A stretch of DNA of 41,048 nucleotides from SYIM01 sp039800205 (GTDB lineage: Bacteria > Pseudomonadota > Gammaproteobacteria > Burkholderiales > Burkholderiaceae_E): assembly GCA_039800205.1 (NCBI GenBank), contig JBDLRB010000206.1:1-41048 (forward strand). The letters run 5' to 3'. Numbering within the stretch: position 1 is the first letter of the stretch; every line of letters starts with the position of its first letter. Below, one piece after another: positions 23,583 to 31,342 of the stretch. The notes beneath the pieces were generated by a model that saw only the letters and a list, made by a program, of their open reading frames with translations, was not told the DNA's origin and did no database searches. The translations under genes and the position numbers were made by a program.

Positions 23583-24572
23583 TCAATCGAGCCGTGCACC
23601 CGAGTCCTTGACCACCTTGGCCCATTTGACGATTTCGGCATCGACAAAGCGGGCCATCTCGGCCGGAGACTGCCCCCCAGGATCTGCGCCCAGCGCATTC
23701 CAGACCGCCTTCAGCTCACTGCCCTGCAGTGCCTGGGCGACCGCTGACTGCATGCGATCGATCAGCGCCGTCGGCGTCCCAGCGCGGGTCCAAAGCCCAT
23801 ACCAGGTGCCCGCGTCATACCCTTTGACACCGGCTTCGTTGAGCGTGGGCAGATTGGGGAGCGCAAAGGAGCGCTTGCCCGACGAGACGGCCAGCGCCAC
23901 CAGACGACCCGACTTGATGTGCTGGATCGAACTGCCCAAGCCATCGAACATGAAATCAGCCTGCCCCGCCAGCAGGTCGGCCAGTGCCGGCCCGGCTCCC
24001 CGATAGGGCAAGTGCGTGGCGAAGCTGCCCGTCATGGTCTTCCAGAGCTCGACCGTCAGGTGATGCGTCGTGCCGTTGCCCGCGGACGCGTAGTTGTACT
24101 TGCCTGGATTGGTCGAGACCAGTTTCTGGAAACCCGCGAAATCCTTGACCGGCATGTTCCGGGGATTCACCACGACGACGTTGGGCACATAGGACAGCAC
24201 AGTGACCGGCGAAAGATCCCGCTTCAGGTCGTAACCCAGCTTCGGATACATGCTGACCGCAATGGTGTGGTGCACCGCACCGACCAGGAAGGTGTACCCA
24301 TCGGGCGCAGATTTCGCAGCGAGTTCGGCCCCCAGCGTACCGCCCGCGCCACCCCGGTTGTCAATGACAACCTGCTGACCCAATTGTTGAGCCAGCACCT
24401 TGGCCAGCGGCCGCGCGAACGCATCGGTCCCGCCCCCGGGGGGGAACGGTACGATCAGCCGGACCGGGCGGGTGGGCCACTGCTGCGCGTGAGCGATTGC
24501 CGGCACGAGGCCCTGTACAACCAGTCCAAGAACAGCCAGCACGGACAGCTTCCGGATCGTTGTCAAAAACAT
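23583..24572 (-). CDS. Bug-type periplasmic solute receptor 4 (orphan)
   Basis: Receptor of 329 residues. Signal peptide residues 1-29 (..VPAIAHAQ before QWPTRPVRL). First loop LIVPFPPGGGTDAFARPLA, second loop VVIDNRGGAGGTLGAELAA, then SAPDGYTFLVGA, and a C-terminal GLWTRAGTPTALI hinge block. The ATG at 24572 has AGGAGACATC just before it; five further codons upstream are open but do not belong. Unlike the other four receptors in the window it has no catabolic gene in its operon: the MOSC gene is convergent and the deacylase gene divergent. An inverted repeat CCGGAC-N5-GTCCGG (24650-24666) lies upstream, in the divergent region. Confidence 0.92.
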   Translation of the reverse strand: MFLTTIRKLSVLAVLGLVVQGLVPAIAHAQQWPTRPVRLIVPFPPGGGTDAFARPLAKVLAQQLGQQVVIDNRGGAGGTLGAELAAKSAPDGYTFLVGAVHHTIAVSMYPKLGYDLKRDLSPVTVLSYVPNVVVVNPRNMPVKDFAGFQKLVSTNPGKYNYASAGNGTTHHLTVELWKTMTGSFATHLPYRGAGPALADLLAGQADFMFDGLGSSIQHIKSGRLVALAVSSGKRSFALPNLPTLNEAGVKGYDAGTWYGLWTRAGTPTALIDRMQSAVAQALQGSELKAVWNALGADPGGQSPAEMARFVDAEIVKWAKVVKDSGARLD

Positions 24573-24709
24573 GATGTCTCCTCTCATTCAGATGGTCTAT
24601 CATCCGCCCGGTCGGCTCGAGCTGGCAACGGACAGGGGCATGGCTGCGTCCGGACCGTATGTCCGGCACGACAGATGACCCACTCCATCACTCAACCAAC
24701 ACGGATGCC

Positions 24710-25162
24710 ATGATCGGACTGCTCCAGCGCGTCAGCGAGGCGACGGTACGGGTCGACGATGAGATCGTCGGCGCAATCGGCCACGGTCTGCTGCTGTTTC
24801 TCTGCGCGGAACCCGATGATGACGAGCAGATCGGGGCAAGGCTTCTCGACAAGACGCTTCGCCTGCGCGTCTTCAGCGACGAACGGGGACGCATGAACCG
24901 CAGCCTGCAGGATGTGGCGGGGGGCCTGCTCGTCGTCAGCCAGTTCACCCTGGCCGCGGACACCCGTAGCGGCACCCGCCCAGGCTTTTCCGCTGCAGCG
25001 CCGCCCGAGCGCGCCCGTCAACTGTACGATCGATTTCTGGAACAGGCTCGAGCAGCGCACCCGAAGGTCGAGGCGGGTCGATTCGGTGCGGACATGAAGG
25101 TCCAGCTGGTTAACGACGGGCCGGTCACCCTTCCCCTCAGGATCAGTGCGCAGGCGAGCTGA
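24710..25162 (+). CDS. dtd: D-aminoacyl-tRNA deacylase
   Basis: Protein of 150 residues, the normal size for Dtd, which removes D-amino acids (and glycine mischarged on tRNA-Ala) from tRNA in the cytoplasm. Diagnostic blocks are MIGLLQRVSEATVRVD at the start, LLLFLCAEPDDDE, KTLRLRVFSDERGRMNRS, the active-site SQFTLAADTRSGTRPGF (96-112 region) and the cross-subunit Gly-cisPro motif in NDGPVTLPL near the C terminus. The frame is open 17 codons upstream, but family alignment begins at the ATG at 24710. Its 3' end overlaps the lyase gene by 20 bases, tail to tail. This is a core gene, showing that the accessory clusters sit among housekeeping genes. Confidence 0.95.
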   Translation: MIGLLQRVSEATVRVDDEIVGAIGHGLLLFLCAEPDDDEQIGARLLDKTLRLRVFSDERGRMNRSLQDVAGGLLVVSQFTLAADTRSGTRPGFSAAAPPERARQLYDRFLEQARAAHPKVEAGRFGADMKVQLVNDGPVTLPLRISAQAS

Positions 25163-26111
25163 CCGCTTTCCGGATCGCAGCCAGACTGCCCCCTGATTTG
25201 ACCGAACCGGGTAAGGGGTGACCCACCACCTCTTCAGCAAATTGAGCCACCTCGATCAAGGCCTCGAGGTCGACGCCGGTCTCGATCCCCATCTCGTTGC
25301 ACATGAAGACCAGGTCTTCGGTGCACACATTGCCTGCGGCGCCACGATGCGCGGCAAACGGGCAGCCGCCCAGCCCGGCCACGGCCGCATCAAAGAGATC
25401 GATCCCCATCTGCAAGCCCGCCAGAGCATTCGCGATGCCCATGCCACGGGTGTCATGCAGATGCAGGCATAGACGCAGATCGGGATGGCGCTCGCGCACC
25501 GCACCGACGACCCGCTGGATCGACAAGGGTGTGGCCCAGGCGAGGCTGTCGGCGAGCGACACGTAGTCGGGCGTCTCGCCCGCCTCGGCACAGAGATCGA
25601 GCAACTGACCCACCATGTCGACGACGCGCTCGACCGGGACGTCCCCCTCGAAATTGCAGCCAAACGCGGCCATCAGTCCGGCGCGCCGGACCGGAATCCC
25701 GTTGTCGCGGTACATCCTGAGAATGGATCGCTGCGCTTCGACATTCTGTTCAAACGTCCGCTTCTGATTGCGGGCGAGAAAACGCTCCGAGCAGGTGAGC
25801 GTGATGGCGCCCTTGATCGATAAACGGTCATGCCCCATGGCCCGCTGCAGGCCCTTCTCGTTCATCCAGAGTGCGGTGTACTCGACCTCGGGATTGGGCG
25901 TGATGCCCGCCACCACGTCGTCCGCGTCGGCCATCCCCGGCACATTTTGCGGCGGAACGAAGGACACGGTCTGGATCTGTTTGAGACCGGTCCAGGACAG
26001 CCGGTCGATCAGTGCAATTTTCTTCGCAGTCTCGATGGGGCCCTTCTCGAACTGAAACCCCTCGCGGGGGCCTTCTTCGTTGATGCGGATGGCACGCGGC
26101 AAATCGCTCAT
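25143..26111 (-). CDS. Hydroxymethylglutaryl-CoA lyase-like protein
   Basis: TIM-barrel acyl-CoA lyase of 322 residues. HMG-CoA lyase makes acetyl-CoA and acetoacetate. Kept active-site features are His217 and His219 (LHLHDTRG, metal ligands), Cys250 in the loop AGLGGCPFA, Asn261 and Glu265 in GNVCTED. At the N-terminal metal and catalytic site the usual GPRDGLQ is GPREGFQ, with Glu17 in place of the catalytic aspartate, and the second His/Asn pattern in SFVPPQNVPGMAD is normal. This variant is shared by a set of Burkholderiales proteins annotated as HMG-CoA lyases, so it may mark a subfamily with a different acyl-CoA. The ATG at 26111 follows a weak AAGG. It is divergent from the Bug/CoA-transferase/hydratase genes, with which it likely forms a pathway. 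Confidence 0.87.
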   Translation of the reverse strand: MSDLPRAIRINEEGPREGFQFEKGPIETAKKIALIDRLSWTGLKQIQTVSFVPPQNVPGMADADDVVAGITPNPEVEYTALWMNEKGLQRAMGHDRLSIKGAITLTCSERFLARNQKRTFEQNVEAQRSILRMYRDNGIPVRRAGLMAAFGCNFEGDVPVERVVDMVGQLLDLCAEAGETPDYVSLADSLAWATPLSIQRVVGAVRERHPDLRLCLHLHDTRGMGIANALAGLQMGIDLFDAAVAGLGGCPFAAHRGAAGNVCTEDLVFMCNEMGIETGVDLEALIEVAQFAEEVVGHPLPGSVKSGGSLAAIRKAVSSPAH

Positions 26112-26226
26112 TGCAGACCTTGTTCGAACGGGTAACTGGTGGAAGAATGCTGCTCGCAACACTAAAGCCTCGACCGCCTGATGTCCAGATCCGGTACGAG
26201 TACAACAATGAGTCAGGGAGACAGCA

Positions 26227-27210
26227 ATGACCCAGCATCACGCCCCAAAAGCGGGCCGACGTTCCATCCTGATCGCCAGCGCCTGCCTGCCCACGCTGCC
26301 GTCGATCGCGCGGGCCAGTTCGGGCTATCCCACCCGGCCGATCAAGTTCATCGTGTCGTTTGGACCGGGCACGGCAACCGACCAGGTGGCTCGATTGATT
26401 GCGCCCGAGTTGAGCCGTCTGACCGGACAGTCGGTGGTCGTCGAGAATCGCGGCGGTGCAAGCGGTTTCATCGCCTGCGAAGCCGTGGCAAAATCCCCGC
26501 CGGATGGCTACACCGTACTGGTCACCACGGGCACCACCCACGCCGCCAATCCCAGCCTGTTCAAGAAGCTTCCTTACGACCCGGTCAAGGATTTCGTACC
26601 GATCACCTCGGCCAGCAACAATGCATTCATCCTGGTCACCGGTAACGGCTTTCCGGCCAACAACGTGCAGGAACTCGCCGCCCTCGCCCGCTCCTCTCCG
26701 GGCAAGGTCTCGTTTGCGAGCGCCAACGCCCCCAGCCGGATCGGCGGTGAGATGTTCAAGATGATGGCCAAGGTCGAGATGACGCACGTGCCGTACAAGT
26801 CGGCCCCTCAGGCGCTGACCGATCTCTCGAGCGGAATCGTTGGCGTCTTCTGGTGCGACCTGCGGACGGCCGTGCCCCTGGTGCAGGCCGGCAAGATCAA
26901 GGCGCTCGCCGTGACCTCTGAAAAGCGCCTGGCGGTCACGCCCAACGTACCCACCATGATCGAGCAAGGCTTCAAGGACTACCTGCTGGCCAACTGGGTG
27001 GGGCTCTATCTGCCCGCCGGCGCCCCCGCTGACATCGCCGTCCGTCTCAACAAACTGGTTCATGAGGCGGTTCGCGCCAAGGAGTCCGCCCACACGGCGA
27101 CCGGCGGAACGGTGTATCTCACCTCCAACGAGGAATTCGCGAAGCTCCAGGCCCGCGATACGGCCATGTGGGCCAGCGTGACCCGTGCCGCTGGCATGAT
27201 CCCGCAGTGA
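26227..27210 (+). CDS. Bug-type periplasmic solute receptor 5, CoA-pathway operon
   Basis: Receptor of 327 residues. The signal peptide contains GRRSILIASACLP, a twin-arginine-like pattern, and ends near ..SIARAS before SGYPTRPIKF. First loop FIVSFGPGTATDQVARLIA, second loop VVVENRGGASGFIA, and KSPPDGYTVLVTTG. It has GPGTATD rather than the typical AGGxxD loop, similar in this respect to receptor 3. GGGAGA precedes the ATG. The CoA-transferase gene follows after seven bases, so the receptor is tied to that pathway; a carboxylate that can receive CoA is the likely ligand. Confidence 0.92.
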   Translation: MTQHHAPKAGRRSILIASACLPTLPSIARASSGYPTRPIKFIVSFGPGTATDQVARLIAPELSRLTGQSVVVENRGGASGFIACEAVAKSPPDGYTVLVTTGTTHAANPSLFKKLPYDPVKDFVPITSASNNAFILVTGNGFPANNVQELAALARSSPGKVSFASANAPSRIGGEMFKMMAKVEMTHVPYKSAPQALTDLSSGIVGVFWCDLRTAVPLVQAGKIKALAVTSEKRLAVTPNVPTMIEQGFKDYLLANWVGLYLPAGAPADIAVRLNKLVHEAVRAKESAHTATGGTVYLTSNEEFAKLQARDTAMWASVTRAAGMIPQ

Positions 27211-27217
27211 GGCATTG

Positions 27218-28429
27218 ATGGCTGGAGGCATGCTCGAAGGGGTTCGCGTGATCGACCTCACCGCGGTCGTGATCGGACCCCTCTGCACCCAGATCCTGGC
27301 CGACCACGGCGCGGATGTCATCAAGGTCGAGAGCCCGGAGGGCGACGTCGGCCGCCATCTGGGAGGTCGGGGCATCAGCCCGGGCATGGCACCGAAGTTC
27401 CTGCACCTGAACCGCAACAAGCGCTCGGTGTGCCTGGATCTCAAGCGGCCGGCCGGTCACCGGGCGCTGATGCGCCTGCTCCGGCAAGCGGACGTCATGA
27501 CCTGGAATGTTCGTCCCGCATCGATGGCCCGACTGGGACTCAGCTACGAAGACGTGCGGGCTGTCAATCCGCGCCTCATCTACTGTGGCATGTATGGCTT
27601 CGGGCAGGACGGTCGCCACGCCGAGGTCCCCGCCTATGATCCCATCATCCAGGGGATCGGTGGCGTGGCCGGACTGAACGAACGGGCCTTCGGACAACCC
27701 CGGTACCTGCCCTACGTGATGGCCGACCGGACCTCAGGCCTGATTGCGGTGCAGATGATTGCAATGGCGCTCTACCACCGGGAGCGAAGCGGTGAAGGGC
27801 AGTCGATCGGCGTACCCATGTTCGAAAATATCGCGACGCAGGTCTTGACCGAGCATCTCTATCACCAGACCTATCGGCCCGCGCTCGGCCCGGCAGGTGA
27901 CCCCAGACTGGTGAATGAATACTACGCACCCTGCCCGACGCTCGACGGCTATGTCTGTATCGCGGCCAACCTGAACAGCCACGTCTTCCCGCTCTTTGAC
28001 GCCTGGGGCCTGCCGGAACTGAAAACCGACCCGCGCTTCTCCACAGTGGCCGCGCGCTTTCAGAACGTGCACGCGTTCTATGCCCTGCGCAATCAGGAGA
28101 TGGCGCGCCAGAGCACCTCGTTCTGGCTCGACTATTGCCGCCAGCACGACATTCCGGCAGCGCCCTATCACACGCTGGAAACCCTGATGGACGACCCCCA
28201 TCTGAACGATGTCGGCTTTTTCATCGAACGCGAGCATCCCACCGAAGGCCGCATCGTCGATCTGAAGCCCGCCAACACCGTATCGACCGGGCATCGCTCC
28301 GACTGGCAACCCGCTCCGCACCTGGGCGAACAGACGGTCGAGATTTTGCTCGAGGCCGGACTCAGCCCGACCGAGATCGACACAATGATCTCAGAGGGCG
28401 CGGCTGCGGTCCCCCGGCGCGCTGACTGA
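27218..28429 (+). CDS. CaiB/BaiF family III CoA-transferase
   Basis: Protein of 403 residues, the normal size for family III, which moves CoA from a donor such as succinyl-CoA to a carboxylic acid through aspartyl intermediates. The N-terminal LEGVRVIDLTAVVIGPLCTQILADHGADVIKVESPEGD is characteristic; LHLNRNKRSVCLDLKRPAG follows, and the probable catalytic Asp170 lies in VMADRTSG, at the position of Asp169 in formyl-CoA transferase. The C-terminal block HPTEGRIVDLKPANTV is also typical. Starts are ambiguous: TTG 27215, ATG 27218 (with GAGG upstream) and ATG 27230; I chose 27218. The gene sits between receptor 5 and the enoyl-CoA hydratase gene, so it probably activates the imported acid. The same family includes the succinate-HMG CoA-transferase SUGCT, which fits the divergent lyase. 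Confidence 0.92.
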   Translation: MAGGMLEGVRVIDLTAVVIGPLCTQILADHGADVIKVESPEGDVGRHLGGRGISPGMAPKFLHLNRNKRSVCLDLKRPAGHRALMRLLRQADVMTWNVRPASMARLGLSYEDVRAVNPRLIYCGMYGFGQDGRHAEVPAYDPIIQGIGGVAGLNERAFGQPRYLPYVMADRTSGLIAVQMIAMALYHRERSGEGQSIGVPMFENIATQVLTEHLYHQTYRPALGPAGDPRLVNEYYAPCPTLDGYVCIAANLNSHVFPLFDAWGLPELKTDPRFSTVAARFQNVHAFYALRNQEMARQSTSFWLDYCRQHDIPAAPYHTLETLMDDPHLNDVGFFIEREHPTEGRIVDLKPANTVSTGHRSDWQPAPHLGEQTVEILLEAGLSPTEIDTMISEGAAAVPRRAD

Positions 28430-28461
28430 ATCACCCTTCCCCTGAACGGTAGAGATCCATC

Positions 28462-29262
28462 ATGTTTGAACTGCCCACCCACTACGAGGCGCTCGATCTG
28501 AAACAGGTCGGCGAGCATGTCCTGCTGGTCACAATGAATCGGCCCGAGGTGCTCAACGCCATGAACATGCAGATGACGCGCGAGACGCACGATCTGCTGA
28601 CCCGACTGCACTACCACCCGGGCTGGGTCCGGTGCGTGGTGCTGACCGGCGCCGGGCGGGCCTTCTCGGCCGGTGGCGACCTCAAGGTGCGCAATACCCA
28701 GAGCATCGAAGACTGGACGCTGCAGCACGAGATCGCCGAGCGCAGCTTCGAGATGCGCGTGGAGTCGCCGGTGCCCTGGATTGCAGCCGTCAACGGCATC
28801 TGCTTTGCGGGCGGTCTTGAGGCTGCGCTCAGTTGCGACTTCATTTACGCGGATCCTCAGGCCCGCTTTGCGCTCACCGAATGCCGGATCGGCATAATGC
28901 CCGGCGGCATGGGGACCCAGAACCTGCCCCGCGCCGTGGGCGAACGGCGCGCCAAAGAGCTGATTCTGTCCGCACAGCCGTTTTCCGCAGAAGAGGCCTT
29001 TCAGTGGGGCATGGTCAATCGGCTCTGTGCAAGCGGCGAGGTGGTGAGCGAAAGCCTGGCCGCCGCCCAGCGGATCGCCGACTGCGCGCCGCTATCGGTC
29101 AGGCAAGCGAAGAAATCCATCCATTTCGGCTTGCAGACGGACCTCCACACCGGTTATCGACTCGAACTCGAGGCGTATTACCGTCTGCTCGACACCGAAG
29201 ATCGTCGCGAGGGCATCGCCGCATTCAACGAAAAGCGCAAGCCCAATTTCAAAGGCCGATGA
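28462..29262 (+). CDS. Enoyl-CoA hydratase/isomerase family protein with both catalytic glutamates
   Basis: Crotonase-fold protein of 266 residues. The oxyanion-hole segments are RAFSAGGDLKV (66-76) and NGICFAGGLEAALSCD (111-126). Both hydratase glutamates are kept, Glu120 (GGLEAAL) and Glu140 (FALTECRIG), 20 residues apart as in rat mitochondrial hydratase, so hydratase action is more likely than dehalogenase or isomerase roles. It follows the CoA-transferase gene by 32 bases. With the HMG-CoA-lyase-like protein, a 3-methylglutaconyl-CoA hydratase role would complete the path 3-methylglutaconate to HMG-CoA to acetyl-CoA plus acetoacetate. That substrate is inference from context. Confidence 0.92.
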   Translation: MFELPTHYEALDLKQVGEHVLLVTMNRPEVLNAMNMQMTRETHDLLTRLHYHPGWVRCVVLTGAGRAFSAGGDLKVRNTQSIEDWTLQHEIAERSFEMRVESPVPWIAAVNGICFAGGLEAALSCDFIYADPQARFALTECRIGIMPGGMGTQNLPRAVGERRAKELILSAQPFSAEEAFQWGMVNRLCASGEVVSESLAAAQRIADCAPLSVRQAKKSIHFGLQTDLHTGYRLELEAYYRLLDTEDRREGIAAFNEKRKPNFKGR

Positions 29263-29273
29263 TCGTTTGAGCC

Positions 29274-29291
29274 GAGCGCAACGTTGCGCTC
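29274..29291. terminator. Perfect palindrome at convergent gene ends
   Basis: GAGCGCAACGTTGCGCTC is a perfect 18-bp palindrome between the hydratase stop and the end of the convergent lysR gene; the lysR stop codon (29290-29292) lies in one arm. As RNA it gives a strong short hairpin, likely a shared terminator. Confidence 0.55.
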
Positions 29292-30171
29292 AGCCCACCG
29301 TGGCGGTCGCCTCGCGCAAGGCTTCGATGAATTCCAGCACCAGCGCAGACTGTCGGCGATGCGCGGCCGTGACCAGCGCGATATGGACATCGATCGGCGG
29401 CTCCAGACGTACGGCGCTCACGCCCTGGGCCAGGTGATCAAGCACCGAGAACGGATCGACCACGGCCACGCCCGCCCCGCAGGCCACCATCGAGCATGCA
29501 ATACCCGAAAGCGGTGTGGTCGCGACGATGCGGCAGTCCACGCCAGCAAGCAAGCGATCGGCCCTTGAACCGAAGATGGTGGGCTCGGTCAGCGCAATCA
29601 CCCGCTCGCCGATGAGATCGCGTGCACGCACCCGGCGACGGCCCGCCAGCCGGTGTCCATCCGGGACGGCCAGCACCGCGCGCGCACGCAAGGGTTGGAT
29701 GACCAGACCCTGACGCTCGACCGGCGCCGCCGCGAGGCCGACATCAGCCTGCCCAGAGCCGACTGCCTCCATCACGAGATGCGAGGGCATGCCATGAAGA
29801 TGCACGCTCGACAAGGGTCGCGTGGTCTGAAAACGCGCCAACAGACGAGGGAGATAGCCCATGGCCATGGCGGGCAGGGCCGCCACCCGGAGCGACCCTC
29901 GGCCCCGCTCACGGAGATCGTCTGCAAAGCGGGTCAGAGCGCGCAGCCCCGTGTCGTAGCGCTCGACCTCGGACAGAAAGAGGGCCGCCTCGGGGGTCGG
30001 AACCAGCTGGTTTCCACGTCGTTCAAACAAGACAAAGCCACAGGCCTCCTCGAGTTCGCTCAGCATGCGGCTGGCTGCAGGCTGGCTGATCCCCAACTCG
30101 GCCGCGGCGGCCGTAGCCGTGCCGTGACTCATGGTCCATCGGAACACTTCGATCTGCCGCGGATTGAGCAT
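29290..30171 (-). CDS. LysR-type transcriptional regulator 2
   Basis: Regulator of 293 residues. The DNA-binding part is at 1-62 (LNPRQIEVFRWTMSHGTATAAAAELGISQPAASRMLSELE), a pattern like OccR/NocR-type regulators of opine genes, followed by an effector domain (SLRVAALPAMAMGYLPRLLARF and on). The ATG at 30171 is set by family alignment; the frame is open 68 codons upstream and no clear ribosome site is seen, which makes the start less sure. It is divergent from the ABC importer and dehydrogenase genes and probably controls them. The resemblance to opine regulators agrees with the opine-oxidase-like genes downstream. Confidence 0.88.
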   Translation of the reverse strand: MLNPRQIEVFRWTMSHGTATAAAAELGISQPAASRMLSELEEACGFVLFERRGNQLVPTPEAALFLSEVERYDTGLRALTRFADDLRERGRGSLRVAALPAMAMGYLPRLLARFQTTRPLSSVHLHGMPSHLVMEAVGSGQADVGLAAAPVERQGLVIQPLRARAVLAVPDGHRLAGRRRVRARDLIGERVIALTEPTIFGSRADRLLAGVDCRIVATTPLSGIACSMVACGAGVAVVDPFSVLDHLAQGVSAVRLEPPIDVHIALVTAAHRRQSALVLEFIEALREATATVG

Positions 30172-30190
30172 ATAAATTATGAATGCTGGC

Positions 30191-30220
30191 ATGCATGGAC
30201 GATATTTGACATTATGCATG
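30191..30220. repeat. Direct repeat of ATGCATG in LysR-ABC intergenic region
   Basis: ATGCATG occurs at 30191-30197 and 30214-30220, 23 bases apart, flanking the TTGACA at 30206-30211. A nearby ATAA-A-TTAT (30172-30180) is also symmetric. Together they may be the binding area of LysR regulator 2, but spacing does not fit one simple T-N11-A site. Confidence 0.3.
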
Positions 30221-30235
30221 ACGGGCCACGATGAT
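30206..30235 (+). promoter_or_regulatory. Possible promoter for the ABC importer operon
   Basis: TTGACA (30206-30211) is a perfect -35; GATGAT (30230-30235, four of six) follows after 18 bases. The start would lie about 45 bases before the ATG at 30290. The -10 is weak, in keeping with an activator-dependent promoter. Confidence 0.35.
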
Positions 30236-30289
30236 CCAGCGTCCGGGCATCGACCCGGTCCATCACGACACAAAGGGAGGAGCCACATC

Positions 30290-31330
30290 ATGAGCATGAT
30301 TCGTGTTCTCGCCGGGGCCGGTCTGGCCTTGTCCATCGCATTCCCGCCTGCCCAGGCGCAACAGCAGAGCTTCACACTCGCTGGCTATGGCGGCTCGTTT
30401 GAAAAAACGATGCGCGAAAAGATTCTGCCGCCCTTTGCCCAGAAGCACGGCGTGCGGGTCGAATACGTCGCCGGCAATTCCACCGACACGCTGGCCAAAC
30501 TGCAGGCGCAAAAGGGCAAGCAGGTGATCGATGCCATCATTGTCGATGACGGTCCGATGTACCAGGCCGTTGAACTGGGCTTTTGCGCCGAGCTCGCCTC
30601 AGCAGCGGTTTACCAAGACATCTATCCGGTCATGAAGTTCAAGTCGAACAAGGCGCTGGGTGTTGGCATGGTCGGCACCGGCATCATGTACAACCGCAAG
30701 GCCTTCGAACAAAACGGCTGGAAAGCGCCGACCTCCTGGGAAGACCTGAAAGATCCCAAGTACCGCAAGAAACTTGTGATCCCGCCGCTCAACAACACCT
30801 ACGGTCTGCATGCGGTCGTGATGATGGCGCGCGTACGCGGGGGCGGTGAGAAAAACATCGACCCCGGCTTTGCAGCGTTCAAGAACGACATCGGCCCCAA
30901 TGTGCTGGCCTACGAGCCCTCACCGGGCAAGATGACCGAATTGTTCCAGTCCGGCCAGGCAGTGATCGGCGTCTGGGGTTCGGGTCGTGCCAAGGCACTG
31001 GGTGACCAAACCGGCTTCCCGATCGAATTCGTCTACCCGAAAGAAGGGGGCGTCGCACTGGGCGTCGCGGCCTGCCCGGTCGCCGGCTCTAAAAACGGTG
31101 CCGTTGCGCAAGCCTTCATCCAGCACATGGCAACACCTGAGGTTCAAAAGGTACTCGCCACCGACGCCGGATTCGGGCCCACCAATCGGAAGGTGACGCT
31201 CACGGCGGCCGAACAACGCGGTCTGCCGTATGGCGAACAGGTCAATGCGCTGAAAAGCGTCGACTGGGATGTCATCAACCCGGCTCGCCAGCGCTGGAAT
31301 CAGCGCTGGACCCGCGAGATCGAGCGCTGA
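30290..31330 (+). CDS. ABC transporter substrate-binding protein, spermidine/putrescine (PotD) type
   Basis: Periplasmic protein of 346 residues with signal peptide (..AFPPAQA before QQQS). The mature part starts FTLAGYGGSFEKTMREKILPPFAQKHGVRVEYV, typical of the PotD/AfuA-like cluster D binding proteins, with GTGIMYNRKAFEQNGWKAPTSWEDL (middle hinge) and the late PVAGSKNGAVAQAFIQHM. Such proteins bind polyamines, amino-acid derivatives, opines or iron chelates. The ATG at 30290 is set by GGGAGG nine bases upstream. It is followed by the ATPase after 12 bases, then two permeases. The substrate probably is the one oxidised by the dehydrogenase genes downstream. Confidence 0.92.
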   Translation: MSMIRVLAGAGLALSIAFPPAQAQQQSFTLAGYGGSFEKTMREKILPPFAQKHGVRVEYVAGNSTDTLAKLQAQKGKQVIDAIIVDDGPMYQAVELGFCAELASAAVYQDIYPVMKFKSNKALGVGMVGTGIMYNRKAFEQNGWKAPTSWEDLKDPKYRKKLVIPPLNNTYGLHAVVMMARVRGGGEKNIDPGFAAFKNDIGPNVLAYEPSPGKMTELFQSGQAVIGVWGSGRAKALGDQTGFPIEFVYPKEGGVALGVAACPVAGSKNGAVAQAFIQHMATPEVQKVLATDAGFGPTNRKVTLTAAEQRGLPYGEQVNALKSVDWDVINPARQRWNQRWTREIER

Positions 31331-31342
31331 GCCGTCGTCGGC

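Noticed and set aside
24650..24666. Inverted repeat CCGGAC-N5-GTCCGG as a terminator or riboswitch
   Set aside because: Short, GC-rich and without conserved context; such repeats are expected by chance in high-GC DNA, so it is only noted with receptor 4.
25828..27444. 538-codon minus-strand frame
   Set aside because: It covers the start of the lyase and all of the Bug receptor on the other strand in a shadow frame; repetitive basic and acidic composition, no domain.
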